Source: Uloborus plumipes (taxonomy: Eukaryota; Arthropoda; Arachnida; Araneae; Uloboridae). Taken from it: a stretch of 64,000 nucleotides of DNA. Where the stretch lies: assembly GCA_038373865.1 (NCBI GenBank), contig JAXGGA010001671.1:62001-126000 (forward strand). Direction: 5' to 3'. This document shows positions 44,911-55,950 of this stretch, piece by piece. The notes beneath the pieces were generated by a model. The model was not told where the DNA came from. It saw nothing but the letters and a program-made list of their open reading frames with translations, and did not search any database. The translations under genes were made by a program, and so were the position numbers. The first letter of the stretch is position 1; each line of letters begins with the position of its first letter.

Positions 44911-47045
44911 TGCGATCCCTCAGAGCCTACATACCAAACTAAGCTTCTAAGGCATACAGTTTTAGATTTATGCGACATACATACGCACATATATACATAC
45001 ATACGTGCGTACAGACATCATGAAAAAACTCGTCGTAATTAACTCGGGGATGGTCGAAAAGGATTTTTAGGCTGTTGATATGTTGGGAGGTACATATGCA
45101 CGTGCTGATAGGTCAAAAAATCGACTCAACATTCATTCGGGGCTGAGCAAAATCAAATTTAAGACTCAAATTTGAGTGACATTTTTTTCGCGATCACAAT
45201 ACTTCCTTTACTACTTGAAAGGAAATAACAAGTGCAGTTCTGATATAATGAGCCATTAACTCTTAAACTCCATAAATAGATTGTTAAATTGAACACAAAT
45301 TAACTAACGAGAAGTATTGCACACCTATTTTTTTCATGTTATAAAACATAACATAATAATCATGTTTATAAAATTATTATTAATGATCATGTTTATCTTT
45401 TGAATTTATAATCATGTTTTGTTTATGTAACTAGGCAATGAAATCATTCTTTCAGTTTTACCTGTGCAGATTTTGGGTTTAACAATTCAGAGTCGAAGAT
45501 AAAAAAATCAGAGAGTCGGAGTCGGACATTTTAACTCAGAGTTTGCATTTCAGAGTTCAAATCAGAGTTGGAAACATATTGGGATTCGTAGTCAGTCATT
45601 TTCCCTCTGACTCTCCAGCCCTATATTTCACGCTCTTCTACAAAGTAGAAATAATGTGACTTACGTTACTCTGGCCCGGAGGGACGGAACTGTTTTGATG
45701 CGAAGTCACAAAAATGCTAGTCCAGTTCTGATGTAATAAGTCATTTACTATTTAATTACGCAAATAATTGTTAAATTGTGCGAAAATTAACCATTAAGGG
45801 CTAAAGTATACATATTTTCTCAATGATAAATCATGTTTTGTAGCCTTATTCATATATCAGCTTTGTAACTAGTAAACGAAATAATTATTTTCTGTTTTTT
45901 TGCTCCCCTGCAAAGTGATGAAAATGGACTTACGTTAGTCTGGCCAGCGTGGGAAATAAGTATTTCATTTTGAGGAGCAGTACTGCTCCTCAAATTCTGT
46001 TATTGAGGAGCAGTTCTGTAAAATTGAGGAGCAGTTTTACGAAACTCACTAAATAACATCAACACGAAAACAAAGGTTTAAGAACTAATTTCTATCTTTT
46101 AAGTTTTAAATAATGCCTTATTTATTGATAAAAAAAATAATTTAAATTTATCAAGTAAACTACAAGTTTTACAAGTAGTTTATCAAGTAATTTATCAACT
46201 CTTGACAGCTAATTTTTTATTAATTAGCTAAATCGGCCTTAAATAGCTGATAACGCGAGCTAATTTGACGAGTTGGTCACGCCCTATGTGGAGAGATAAC
46301 GTCAATCAAAGAGGGGGCCGGAGGAACGGATTCGATGCACAAATTTTAAAGTCAGAAACGTTTAGTTTTGGAAAATGTTTTTTTTTTTTTTTTCAACATT
46401 ATTTCTACTTCGCTTTTTACCTGGCTAATACAAAAACTAAAATCATGGTATTCAATCATTTATACAAATAATTAAAGCGATTTGAAAATTTTTTAAACAA
46501 GATATTACAAAGAAATCAAAACTAGTGAAAGATATATTAATAACGATAGTTAAATATAATAACAGTTTAACCAAATTACAAAGATGTATTTCATCTATTG
46601 TAGTTAAAACCCAAGTTCTATTCAAAGATCATGCAAATGCTTACACAGATGTAAAATATATATCAGCGATACGCCAACAGTAGGATACATATTTATACCA
46701 TGAGAGCAGACAAAATTTATTTTGAGGAGGGGGGAAGTCTCACCGGCCTTAAGTTTAAACACTGCCCCAACAGTATGAGCCAAGAATGTAAAACTAAGGG
46801 TTTGGGGAGAGGAGAGTGGATCCCCCCCTCAAATTCCTGTATTATAATTAGTAAACACCCAAAAATTTTCACTTTTTTTAAAGGATTGTTAGCATTCCCT
46901 TGCTCAAGAAAAATAATTTGTACATAAATTTGAAACTAAGGGTATTAACATCTAAAGACAGACAAAAAGTAGTTACAACAGCAAAAAATCTATTAGTTTT
47001 AAAAGGAATTGGGGTTTAAGTTGATAAAGAAAAGTTCAGAAGTAT
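44911..47045. other. Intronic DNA with simple repeats
   Basis: Contains a CATACATACG-type microsatellite near 44985-45005, a GAGTCGGAGTCGGA-type segment ending in a CTCCAGCCCTATA MITE-like end near 45605, and a perfect TTGAGGAGCAGTACTGCTCC palindrome region near 45970 with two further GAGGAGCAGT copies. No exon seen. Confidence 0.5.
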
Positions 47046-47049
47046 TTAA

Positions 47050-49407
47050 GAGCCGTTTTTTTTAAGAATCAGGCAGTCAAAAAACTTGACATTTTTGATT
47101 TTGCTGAAAATTTCAGAATATGGTCTTTGTTTAAAATTATTAAACACGTGTTTTTTTATTTTTGCAAAAAAAAATTTTTTCTTTCCGTTTTGGGAGGTCA
47201 AAGTTGGACTTTGCTCTTTTTTTCAATAAAAACATGCCAACTTAGCCAATTGACATGCCAATACTTTTTGCTTTAGGAGTGAACCGTGGAACTGACAATT
47301 ATTTTGTGTTCTACTATATCCCCCCTAACTGTAAGTACATAAATATTTGTAGACGACTCTTGGCGCAAAGGTCAGAGGTCACTCAAAGTTGTAAGAAAAA
47401 TAGTTTTTTAATGCAACTTTGACCGACCAAATCTTCTTGTGGAAACGTTGCACCACGGTAGTGTATATATCAGTAAATACCCACCAAAGAGTAGTATCCA
47501 AAAACATAAAGATATGTGTGGTTGATATTTTGCACATCGAAATATTTGACTCTGAAGTTGCAGAAATCGCAAAATCACGTGACTTTGAGGGTCATTATCT
47601 CCTTGCAGCATGAGTGACCAGATACAAAACTAGTTGGAGTAGAAGCCTTTTTTGTCCCAGAAACACAATCCGTTAACAAACCTATGGCTACTCTTTCAGT
47701 TTTTGCATAATTCGGCTCTAAACTTTGAAAAATGAGTGTTTTTCGGCGTTAAGAAAAAAGGCCAATTACCTGTTTTAAAATAGGTATTGCTATTATTTGT
47801 AGCACTATTATATCCCAACTTCCTAACTAGCTGAAATGGCATCTAAAGATGGTTATACATATGAAACCAAATTGAAAATGAATTCTCGAAAATACTCAGT
47901 ATACGTCAAAAACCATATTTTTTTATTTGTCCAGGCGACGTCTTTTTTTTTTGTTACAGCTCTTTATTCCGTTCGCTTCCAACATGGTAAGCAATTTATG
48001 TACTTCTTGTCGTTCTAGTTGCTGTAAAACAGGAATGCAATGTATCTTAAGTCTGATTTAAAGCTATATATCCTGTCATATCAAGTTTATAATGCTAAAA
48101 GAATATTTTGAAATGGACAATAAACATAATCCAAAAAAAAAAAAAACTTCTGTTCAGCTGTGCCCTCTTGGTAGATGTTGTGAATGCCATAAAAAACTTA
48201 ACTTTTTAACAAATCAGAAGCCTCTTTAGCAAAATGTCACTTCTTAAAAATCTTGGTACATTAAAGCCCCTCGGTGCAGGTCTGGAAATTTTTGATGACA
48301 TTCATGACATCGAGCAAGAGGGCGAAGCTGAATAAGTAAGTTTTTTTTTAGATTAGATCTATTATCCATTTCAAAATATTCTTTTACATTATGACAAGAG
48401 AAATTACTTTATATCAGACTTAAGATATATTAATTTCCAGTTTTACAGCAACTAGAACGACAAGAAGCACATAAATTGCTTACCATGTTGGAACCGAACG
48501 GAATAAAGAGCTGTAACGAAAAAAAAACGTCGCCTGGACAAACAAAAAAATATGGTTTTAGACGTATACTGAGTATTTTCGAGAATTATTTTCAATTTGG
48601 TTTCAACTGTATAACTATCTTTAGATGCCATTTCAGTTAGTTAGGAAGTTGGGATAAAATAATGCTACAAATAATAGCAATACCTATTTTAAAACAGGTA
48701 ATTGGCCTTTTTTCTTAACGCCGAAAAACACTCATTTTTCAAAGTTTAGAGCCGAATTATGCAAAAACTGAAAGAGTAGCCATAGGTTTGTTAACGGATT
48801 GTGTTTCTGGGACAAGAAAGGCTTCTACTCCAACTAGTTTTGTATCTGGTCACTCATGCTGCAAGGAGATAATGACCCTCAAAGTCACGTGATTTTGCGA
48901 TTTCTGCAACTTCAGAGTCAAATATTTCGATGTGCAAAATATCAACCACACATATCTTTATGTTTTTGGATACTACTCTTTGGTGGGTATTTACTGATAT
49001 ATACACTACCGTGGTGCACCGTTTCCACAAGAAGATTTGGTCGGTCAAAGTTGCATTAAAAAACTATTTTTCTTACAACTTTGAGTGACCTCTGACCTTT
49101 GCGCCAAGAGTCGTCCACAAATATTTATGTACTTACAGCTAGGGGGGATATAGTAGAACACAAAATAATTGTCAGTTCCACGGTTCACTCCTAAAGCAAA
49201 AAGTATTGGCTCATCTAAGTTGGCATGTTTTTATTGAAAAAAAGAGCAAAGTCCAACTTTGACCTCCCAAAATGGAAAGAAAAAAAATTTTTTTAGAATA
49301 AAAAAACACGTGTTTAATAATTTTAAATAAAGACCATATTCTGAAATTTTCAGCAAAATCAAAAATGTCAAGTTTTTTGACTGCCTGATTCTTAAAAAAA
49401 ACGGCTC
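47050..49407. mobile_element. 2.36-kb fold-back element flanked by TTAA
   Basis: TTAA at 47046-47049 and 49408-49411 brackets ends GAGCCGTTTTTTTTAAGAAT and its complement. Arms run 47050-48124 and 48363-49407. A 67-codon open frame on the minus strand of the left arm and its mirror on the plus strand of the right arm differ by one residue, so the arms are nearly identical. The 238-bp loop has its own small stem (TTCAGCTGTGCCCTCTTG against CAAGAGGGCGAAGCTGAA) and a 33-codon ORF. TTAA suggests piggyBac- or Kolobok-type mobilisation in trans. Confidence 0.82.
48234..48335 (+). CDS. Short ORF in the loop of the TTAA fold-back
   Basis: A 33-residue acidic ORF begins MSLLKNLGTLKPLGAG and ends IEQEGEAE, followed directly by a GTAAGT-like donor sequence. 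It may be the leftover end of a transposase gene or chance. Not recognised. Confidence 0.25.
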   Translation: MSLLKNLGTLKPLGAGLEIFDDIHDIEQEGEAE

Positions 49408-49601
49408 TTAATTCAAATAGAAATTTTTTAAAAATATTAGTATAAATAATAAACACTTAGGTAACATTTTCAAATTTGCAATTAAGTAATATAAATATTC
49501 AAATATTAATACATAGTTTATTGATAAAAGCAACTAGGTAAGACACCTTTTATATTCAAAATAAATTATGTTAATGAATCAAAATTTTAAAAAATACTAT
49601 G

Positions 49602-51237
49602 TAGGGATGCACCGATAAGCAAATTGGCCGATTACCGATTACTGATTAATCGGCAGTTGATAATCGGCCGATTAATCGGCTGAGCCGATTAATGATGAAG
49701 ATGATTGTTTTCAATTTTACCATCACTGATTTTTCTCTATTGTACAATTCGAAGTTAGAAATAATGAGTACATGGTGTGTATTTTAAGTAATGAGAATAA
49801 GTCCACAAAAAATAATTTATTAGAGATATCGCTACAAATCTTAAGTAGTCTTCAAAGTATGCTCCTTGAGCATCTTTACACTTCTACGGGCGACATTTCC
49901 ACGCTTCGTGCGCCCCCTGGAAGTCACCAACTGAAGCATCCTTCAGAGCATGCGTGCAAGCCCTTTTGCCATCATCTAGGGTCCCGTGGCGGCGCCTTTT
50001 GGGGGCGGTTTTCACTTTAAGGAAGAGCAGAAGGTCTGCTGGGGGAGGGGGTCAAGGTCGGGGCTGTAGGGAGACTGTGGAAGATCTTTTGAAACGGCCT
50101 CATGGTCTTGCTTTTGAACGTCCGTTAAAACTTTCAGCACAAGTTTGTCGCAAATCTTCCTCATCCCAAAATCCTTACTGATGATTTTGTGAAAAACTAT
50201 TTTATTCATTCCTAGCTATTCTGCGATCATGCGAACACTTAAACGCAGGTCTGTGTTCAGCAAATTTCGCACACATTGCTCTTTTTCTGCGGTTCTTGAT
50301 GTTGAAGTGTGACCTGCACGGGGTTCGTCTTCCACGCTCCCTCCGCCTTCTTTAAACATTTTGTGCCATCTAAAACTTAAGTTTGCAATAAGCTTTCCCT
50401 GCCGTAAGCTTACTGAATTATTCCACGCAAAATTTGATTGCGTAACGCTGTTCAATACTTTGTCGCATTTTGAGCTTGCACACACTTTTTTGAAGACGTC
50501 TACGCCTCGCGTGATCCCGCTTCAACTAAAGCCAGCAAGCGACTGCCGAGTGAAGCGTTATCAAGGTTGAAGGCCACACTACCGACTACAACCGGTCGGA
50601 GTGCCCTCTGGCGTACAGCCGCATCAGGACAAAAATATTCTCATTACTTAAAATACAGACCTTGTAATTTATTTACGAGGGAAGATTTTTTCCCATTTTC
50701 GTAGTTTTCACAAAATAATTTCAATATTTTTTCAAATATCTTAAAACCAATTTTCATATTATTGTCAATAATAGTATTGACACATTCTTAGGGTTATTTT
50801 AATTGGACATAAAAATTCAAAAAAAAGGGGGAGGAGTCTGTGGTGAGCACTTAGAAGTACTTTTAATTCATACTTTTTAATAATTAGTAGCCTTTAATTC
50901 AGTACTTTTATTCTTTGAAAATTAGAGGTTATCTAAAAGCACTGTGCTAAGAGAAAACTCTCGCCACATGACAAATATTGCAACATTGTCTATGTATATT
51001 TATTCAAAGTAGGATAATTAATTAAAAAAAAAACTTTATATCAACTGTTAGGATTATTATTACTGTTAATAAAATTTTTCATCATAGTTTCTTAGTAAAG
51101 GTATACTTTAAAGAATAATATTTGAAAAATATTTTTCCCGCCGATTAATCGGCCCTATTTTGCCGATTATTAATAATCGGCAAAGTGGCTGATTATGGCC
51201 GATTAATCGGTACTGCCGATTAATCGGTGCATCCCTA
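49602..51237. mobile_element. hAT-type MITE with perfect 8-bp duplication, split by a mariner
   Basis: ATACTATG occurs at 49594-49601 and 51238-51245. The element starts TAGGGATGCACCGAT and ends ATCGGTGCATCCCTA. Subterminal CCGATTAATCGGC palindromic words repeat several times at both ends. Removing the mariner (49771-50664 plus one TA) leaves about 740 bp. It is non-autonomous. Confidence 0.88.
49771..50664 (-). mobile_element. Internally deleted mariner, 894 bp
   Basis: TA flanks (49769-49770, 50665-50666) and inverted ends TGTATTTTAAGTAATGAGAA and TTCTCATTACTTAAAATACA. On the minus strand, 50485-50216 encodes a mariner N-terminal helix-turn-helix region (FKEGGGSVEDEPRAGHTSTS and RLSVRMIAE), stops, then 50209-50012 continues KIICDKLVLKVLTDVQK-like sequence (MRKICDKLVLKVLTDVQK) and jumps to SPYSPDLDPL. 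The catalytic middle is missing, so it is inactive. Confidence 0.82.
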
Positions 51238-51245
51238 ATACTATG

Positions 51246-52795
51246 ATTTAAAACATCTAAAAATTAAAAAAAAAAAAAAAGAGTTGAAACATATATAGTG
51301 CACACTACTAACAGTAAGGTTCAGTAAAAGTGGTATTTACTGTCTGTTTGCGTTTTGTGTGCCTGGCAGCCACAGATGCTTCCATTTGAAAAAGGGGAGA
51401 TAAGTTTAGGATGCGCACTTCCCGTTGCCTTCAGTTTTTGCTCGCTTGCTACTTCCTCATTGCATTTCCCCCCTATTTCGAGACAGTCTGAAGAGACTTG
51501 GCGCGTGCGCTGATACGATGGAGGTTTCGCGAAAAAATGTTAGACAGTACTATTTATTTTGTCTGCATATTACAGTAAACAAAGTTATTTGTTTTCAATC
51601 CTAATAGTTTCTATTTAACTGTAATGCATACCCTGGAAGTCTCTTGTAAGCACTGAAATGAAAACATAAAATGCAAAACATCGACGTTAATATTTTCTGA
51701 AATGAATTTTCAACTAATTTCACCTTTAACGGGGTTGGGGGGGAGCAAGAATATGCATATGGTTTATTTATTTTGAACAAGGTTTCTAATATGGTATTAA
51801 AATTGAAATTCATTCTCGACGATTATTATACTCGGTGACTTATTCAACTATTTCAGTAGAAATCGCAGTAGAAAGGATGTTAAAAATAATACGGTCTCTA
51901 ATAAATCTGTGATTAAAGCATTGATATTTGGAAAGAAATCATCACACCGATCTTTGAACAAAAAAAAAAAAAAAAACACTACAGTTGTTAAAAGAGCATC
52001 GAAACATCTAAGACTCATGGGTAATTATCAAAGTTTTTATGAGAAGACGAATGCGGCAGAATAGCCGGAACTGAATAGAACGGAAGTATAACCAAATCTG
52101 CTAAGGCGAGCTAGGAACTATGGAAGTTTTAGCATGCTCCAATCATTTACCAAACTTTTTTCTTCATTTAGCTTTCATACCCAGGCCAGTCATTTGGAGG
52201 GGGGGGGGGTCAGTTGCCCCCACCCCCACCCATTTTTCATTAATTTTTATGGCATTCCTAAAATTTAATTCATATTCTAAAAATATATTCGAAATTTTTT
52301 TCCATATTTTATAGCTTATCTTCGGTTTTCATCCACTAGATGTTGACTTTTTCTTTTAACATGTGAACCAGCATTCATTAATCACTGTGTAAAAAAACTA
52401 AAAGAATGAAAGGTACTTAACCCTACCAGTTAGAAACATTACGTATAACCTTATTAAATTTCTTATTGACTTAAAAAACGTTCCATGGTGTCTTCTTTCA
52501 TCCGATTCAAAAATTCTTCTCAATGTCTGTGATAAGAAGGGGAGCTATTTACGAAGACTCTTTTGACCTTTAATACACATTTTGTTGTTTTTCGCCTACT
52601 TTCCCGTTAAAAACAAAAGAAAAACGAAAAAGGCATTAAAAGTGGCTTAATGCATCCAAAAAATATCGCCAAGTCCAAAAAAAAAAAGTCAAAAAGAAAT
52701 AAAAAGATAAAATAAATATCGAAAAATTAAAAATTGGAAAGTAGGGTATTGAGATGGGGAATTTGTGCGTCTGTCGGTCTGTCTATCCCCCCCCC
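51246..52795. other. Intronic DNA without recognised elements
   Basis: Contains poly-G near 52199 and poly-C at 52787-52797. The 52120-52314 open frame is split by low complexity and is not called. Confidence 0.45.
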
Positions 52796-53590
52796 CCTAA
52801 TAACTTTCGAATGAACATTCCGATTTGAACAAACTTTTTTTTGTTGGAAAGATCTCGGCGAGTACAGCTCATTCCCATATTTGATTTTTCGATTTGAACA
52901 ATTTTTGGTTCAACTTTGAGCCGTTCAAACAGCCTGTCTCGCGAAACTAACTTTTTAATGAACAGTCCGATTTGAACAAACTTTTTTTTGTTGGAAAGAT
53001 TTTATCAAGGATACTTCATTCCCGTATTTACATTTCCGATTTGAACAAACTTTTTTTTGTTGGAAAGATCTTATTAAGGATACTTCATTCCCGTATTTAC
53101 ATTTCCGATTTGAACAATTTTTCGTTCAACATTGAACTGTTCAAACAAGCCCCTAATAATTTTTGAGTGACCAGTCGGATTTCAACAAACTTTTTTTTTA
53201 TTTGAAGGATCTCAGCAAGGATACTTCATTACCATACTTAAATTTTCAATTTGAAAATTTTTTCGTTCAACATTGAATCATTCAAACAAACTGTCACCCC
53301 TAATAACTTTTGAGTGAACAGTTCTATTTAAACGAACTTTTTTTTTGTTCGAAGGATCTCGGCAAGGATATTTCATTACCGCATTTAAATTTTCAATTTG
53401 AACATTTTTTTGTTCAACATTGAACTTTTCAAGCAAGCTTTCCCCACCTAATAACTTTCAAGTGAACCGTCCAAATTGAATACACTTTTTTTTTGTTCGA
53501 AAGATCTCGGAGAGGCTCATTCCCATAGCTCGCTTTTTTGATTTGAACCATTTTTCGTTCAACGTTGAACCGCTCAGAAAAAAACTTAAC
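52796..53590. repeat. Tandem array, about 148-bp period, five diverged units
   Basis: Units start near 52796, 52945, 53151, 53299 and 53447 with CTAATAACTTTTGAGTGAAC-type sequence and contain GATTTGAACAAAC, TTTTTTTTGTT(G/C)GAAAGATCTC and TTCGTTCAACATTGAAC. Unit 2 carries an extra 69-bp internal duplication (52972-53110), explaining its longer spacing. Diverged and non-coding. Confidence 0.8.
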
Positions 53591-54372
53591 ATTAGCGCCT
53601 ACGGGGAAATTTAAGTTGAATGTTGATCCTGAGCTTAAAGGCAGATTTCCTTCAAACTGATTTTGAAAGAAAATGATTTTGATAAATAATGCATTGTAAA
53701 GTACTTTTCTGAATAGTCTTCCGTGAGGACTGTGATTCCAACTCCGAGTCCATAAACATGGCGGAAATGCAGGCTCAGAAAAAAAAAATGATTGACTGTG
53801 CAGACGGTTTTTGGTTATTTATTTATCTGTTTTGTTTTTATTATTATTCTTTCTTTTTTTTTTTTTGTAGACGATTTTTTTTTTTTTTTTGTAACAAAAA
53901 TTTTCCATTCGCGAGAGCATTTTATTCTTTATTTATATTTAACAACTGGCAATGGATTAAAAATGAAATTCGAGACATTTTATTAACGAACAAGTTTTTT
54001 TTTTCTCTCTTTGATAAAATGTGTTTTGATGTTCTTTGTACTTTTATTTATTTATTTTTTGAAAATGATTGAGAATTTTTTCTATGGAAGAACTATAACA
54101 GTTATTCTCTAAAAGGTGCGACAACACTTTATTTATTCGTTTATTTACTTTTTACGTTTCTATATCATCAAATGAGAGGGGTATGTTTTGCTTTTAGAAA
54201 TCAGCTTTAAGTGCGAAAAAGGTAAGTTTGACATAATTTTCAGTCTCAGATAATCAAGAGAATATTGATCAGATGCTAGAATGCCGATGTCGATGTAAGG
54301 GAAAGTAGGCTCGTTTAGTTCTTGACAGAACTTCTTGTTTGTGATTAAAAGGGTCTTCAATGTCTAGTGGGT
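53591..54372. other. AT-rich intron
   Basis: The 104-codon frame at 53758-54072 is poly-T-derived Phe-rich sequence and is not a gene. Confidence 0.5.
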
Positions 54373-54628
54373 CAGTGGCTCACCCAGGATTGTTTCCTGG
54401 AAGGGGCTACGTGGCACTCCCTCGGAAAGTTTTCGAATTTTAAGTTCTAGAGAAAAAAAAACAGGGGTCATTTTTGGTTAAAATAAGAAGGAGTTGAGGG
54501 CTATCTCTCAGCAAATTTAAAAATACTAAGTCAAAAAAAAAAAGCAGTTTGGTTTTATCAAGGGGGTTCATCTTCATGCTTACGAGAGAAGCTTAAGACC
54601 CTTAGCTATCCCTGTGAGTGTGCCACTG
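54373..54628. mobile_element. Possible hAT-like MITE, 256 bp
   Basis: Ends CAGTGGCTCAC and GTGTGCCACTG are inverted repeats of a common hAT terminal form. No target duplication visible. Confidence 0.45.
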
Positions 54629-54827
54629 CTACAAATAAATTTAGAAGCTAAACTTGTATGTCCACCCAAAATGAACTTCATTTTTTTGCTCTCAAATTAT
54701 TGGCGGATTATGCAAAGATTTTTTTCTTCTTTAGTACGATTTTAGGATTTTTAGATTATACGTCACTGCGGATAATACGGTACTAAAAATAGACATTATA
54801 GCTAAGAACATTAACAGAAAAAAATAC

Positions 54828-54900
54828 CTTTCAATTGGAGGAGTCAAAGGTGGTAGTGGTTGTGGTTTTGGAGCCTTTTTTGCTGACCAAGTTTGCAAAA
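54828..54900 (-). CDS. RS-domain protein gene, coding exon 1 of those visible
   Basis: On the minus strand a strong acceptor (long T run then cag) precedes 54900 and the donor GTATTT starts at 54827. The exon opens with two bases of a split codon and reads LQTWSAKKAPKPQPLPPLTP and PIE, ending AG, which joins T of the exon at 40008 to give Ser. It is proline-rich. A further upstream exon is required but I could not find it in 54901-64000; it may lie beyond the window. Confidence 0.8.
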
Positions 54901-55324
54901 CTGAAAAAAAAAAAAAAAAAAATCAATAATTAAAACCAATTACTTATTATGATATATGAATGTAAAAAAATACTAACAGCAGGGTAACTGTTAACTGAAG
55001 AAGACATCAGTTTCCAATACATCCAATATTCAAAAGCGAAATATAGAATCATCAGAATATTTAGAATAGAATAATATTCAGCAAAATGAAATCATGAAAA
55101 ATTCACATAAAACGAAAACGAATTATCAATTTAAAAGTGTAATAAAAATTTATAAACTGAAGTCAATCAAAATATTAATAAACGTCTAGTTAATGGTTTC
55201 AAGTTCTAGATAGCTAACGCTGTGTTTGTCTGCCTTGTCAGGGAAACTATCTCATATTCAAGTCTGTAACTACATGCAAAAATAAAACAGAGCTTCCTGC
55301 TTATAACAACCACATTTTTGTATT
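54901..55324. other. Intron upstream of visible exon 1
   Basis: AT-rich; poly-A tract at 54903-54921 is the complement of the acceptor's pyrimidine tract. Confidence 0.45.
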
Positions 55325-55950
55325 GAACCACTGCTTATGCTTTGGTAGGCATATTGAAAGTTATGATCTATAAATCATTTGTCTGATAATCTCCTAAATC
55401 TCGTGGATACGATGATTCAAGAAATGCCTACTTTGTTGATTTTGAGAACTTGTTATTGGCCATGGCAGTGAATTATAATTAAAATATAAAGGAGTTTGAT
55501 TACAGAAATGCAGACAAGGTGAAAGATTATCTATCAGGAAACACTTTGATAACTAAGAGAACTTTCTCCACCAATATTAAGTTTTGAAACTTCGACCTGT
55601 GAAAGTTAATTAATTTATCATCATTAAAGGGGAGGAAAGTGAACACGTGTTGACCAGTCAATTAACTCTTATAGTTTGAAATTTTGAAACATAATATTGG
55701 TGGAAGAAATTCCCTTATAGTTATAAAAGTGTTTTCTTGTGGATAATCTTTTGCCTTGTATCCCTTTCTGCAATCCAACTCCTTTATATTTGGACTGTCG
55801 TCTACTGCCATGGCCAATAACAAGTTATTTTAATACACAAAGTAGGCATTTCTTTGAATCACTGGATGCACAAGGTTTAGGAGATTATTAGATAAATTAA
55901 TTATAGATTGTGCATATGTAACTTTCAATGTGTCAACAGGTACTGGTCTA
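55325..55950. mobile_element. Fold-back element, about 0.6 kb
   Basis: GAACTTGTTATTGGCCATGG (55448) pairs with CCATGGCCAATAACAAGTT (about 55808), GATAATCTCCTAAA (55385) with TTTAGGAGATTATTAG (about 55876), and ACCAATATTAAG (55571) with ATAATATTGGTGG (55692). Arms are about 250 bp and moderately diverged. No ORF. Confidence 0.72.

Noticed and set aside
47408..49059. Mirror-image 67- and 64-residue frames in two places
   Set aside because: They are the two arms of one fold-back element, non-coding on both strands, and not a duplicated gene pair.
53758..54072. 104-residue Phe-rich open frame
   Set aside because: Its composition comes from T runs in AT-rich DNA; there is no domain, splice site or start context.
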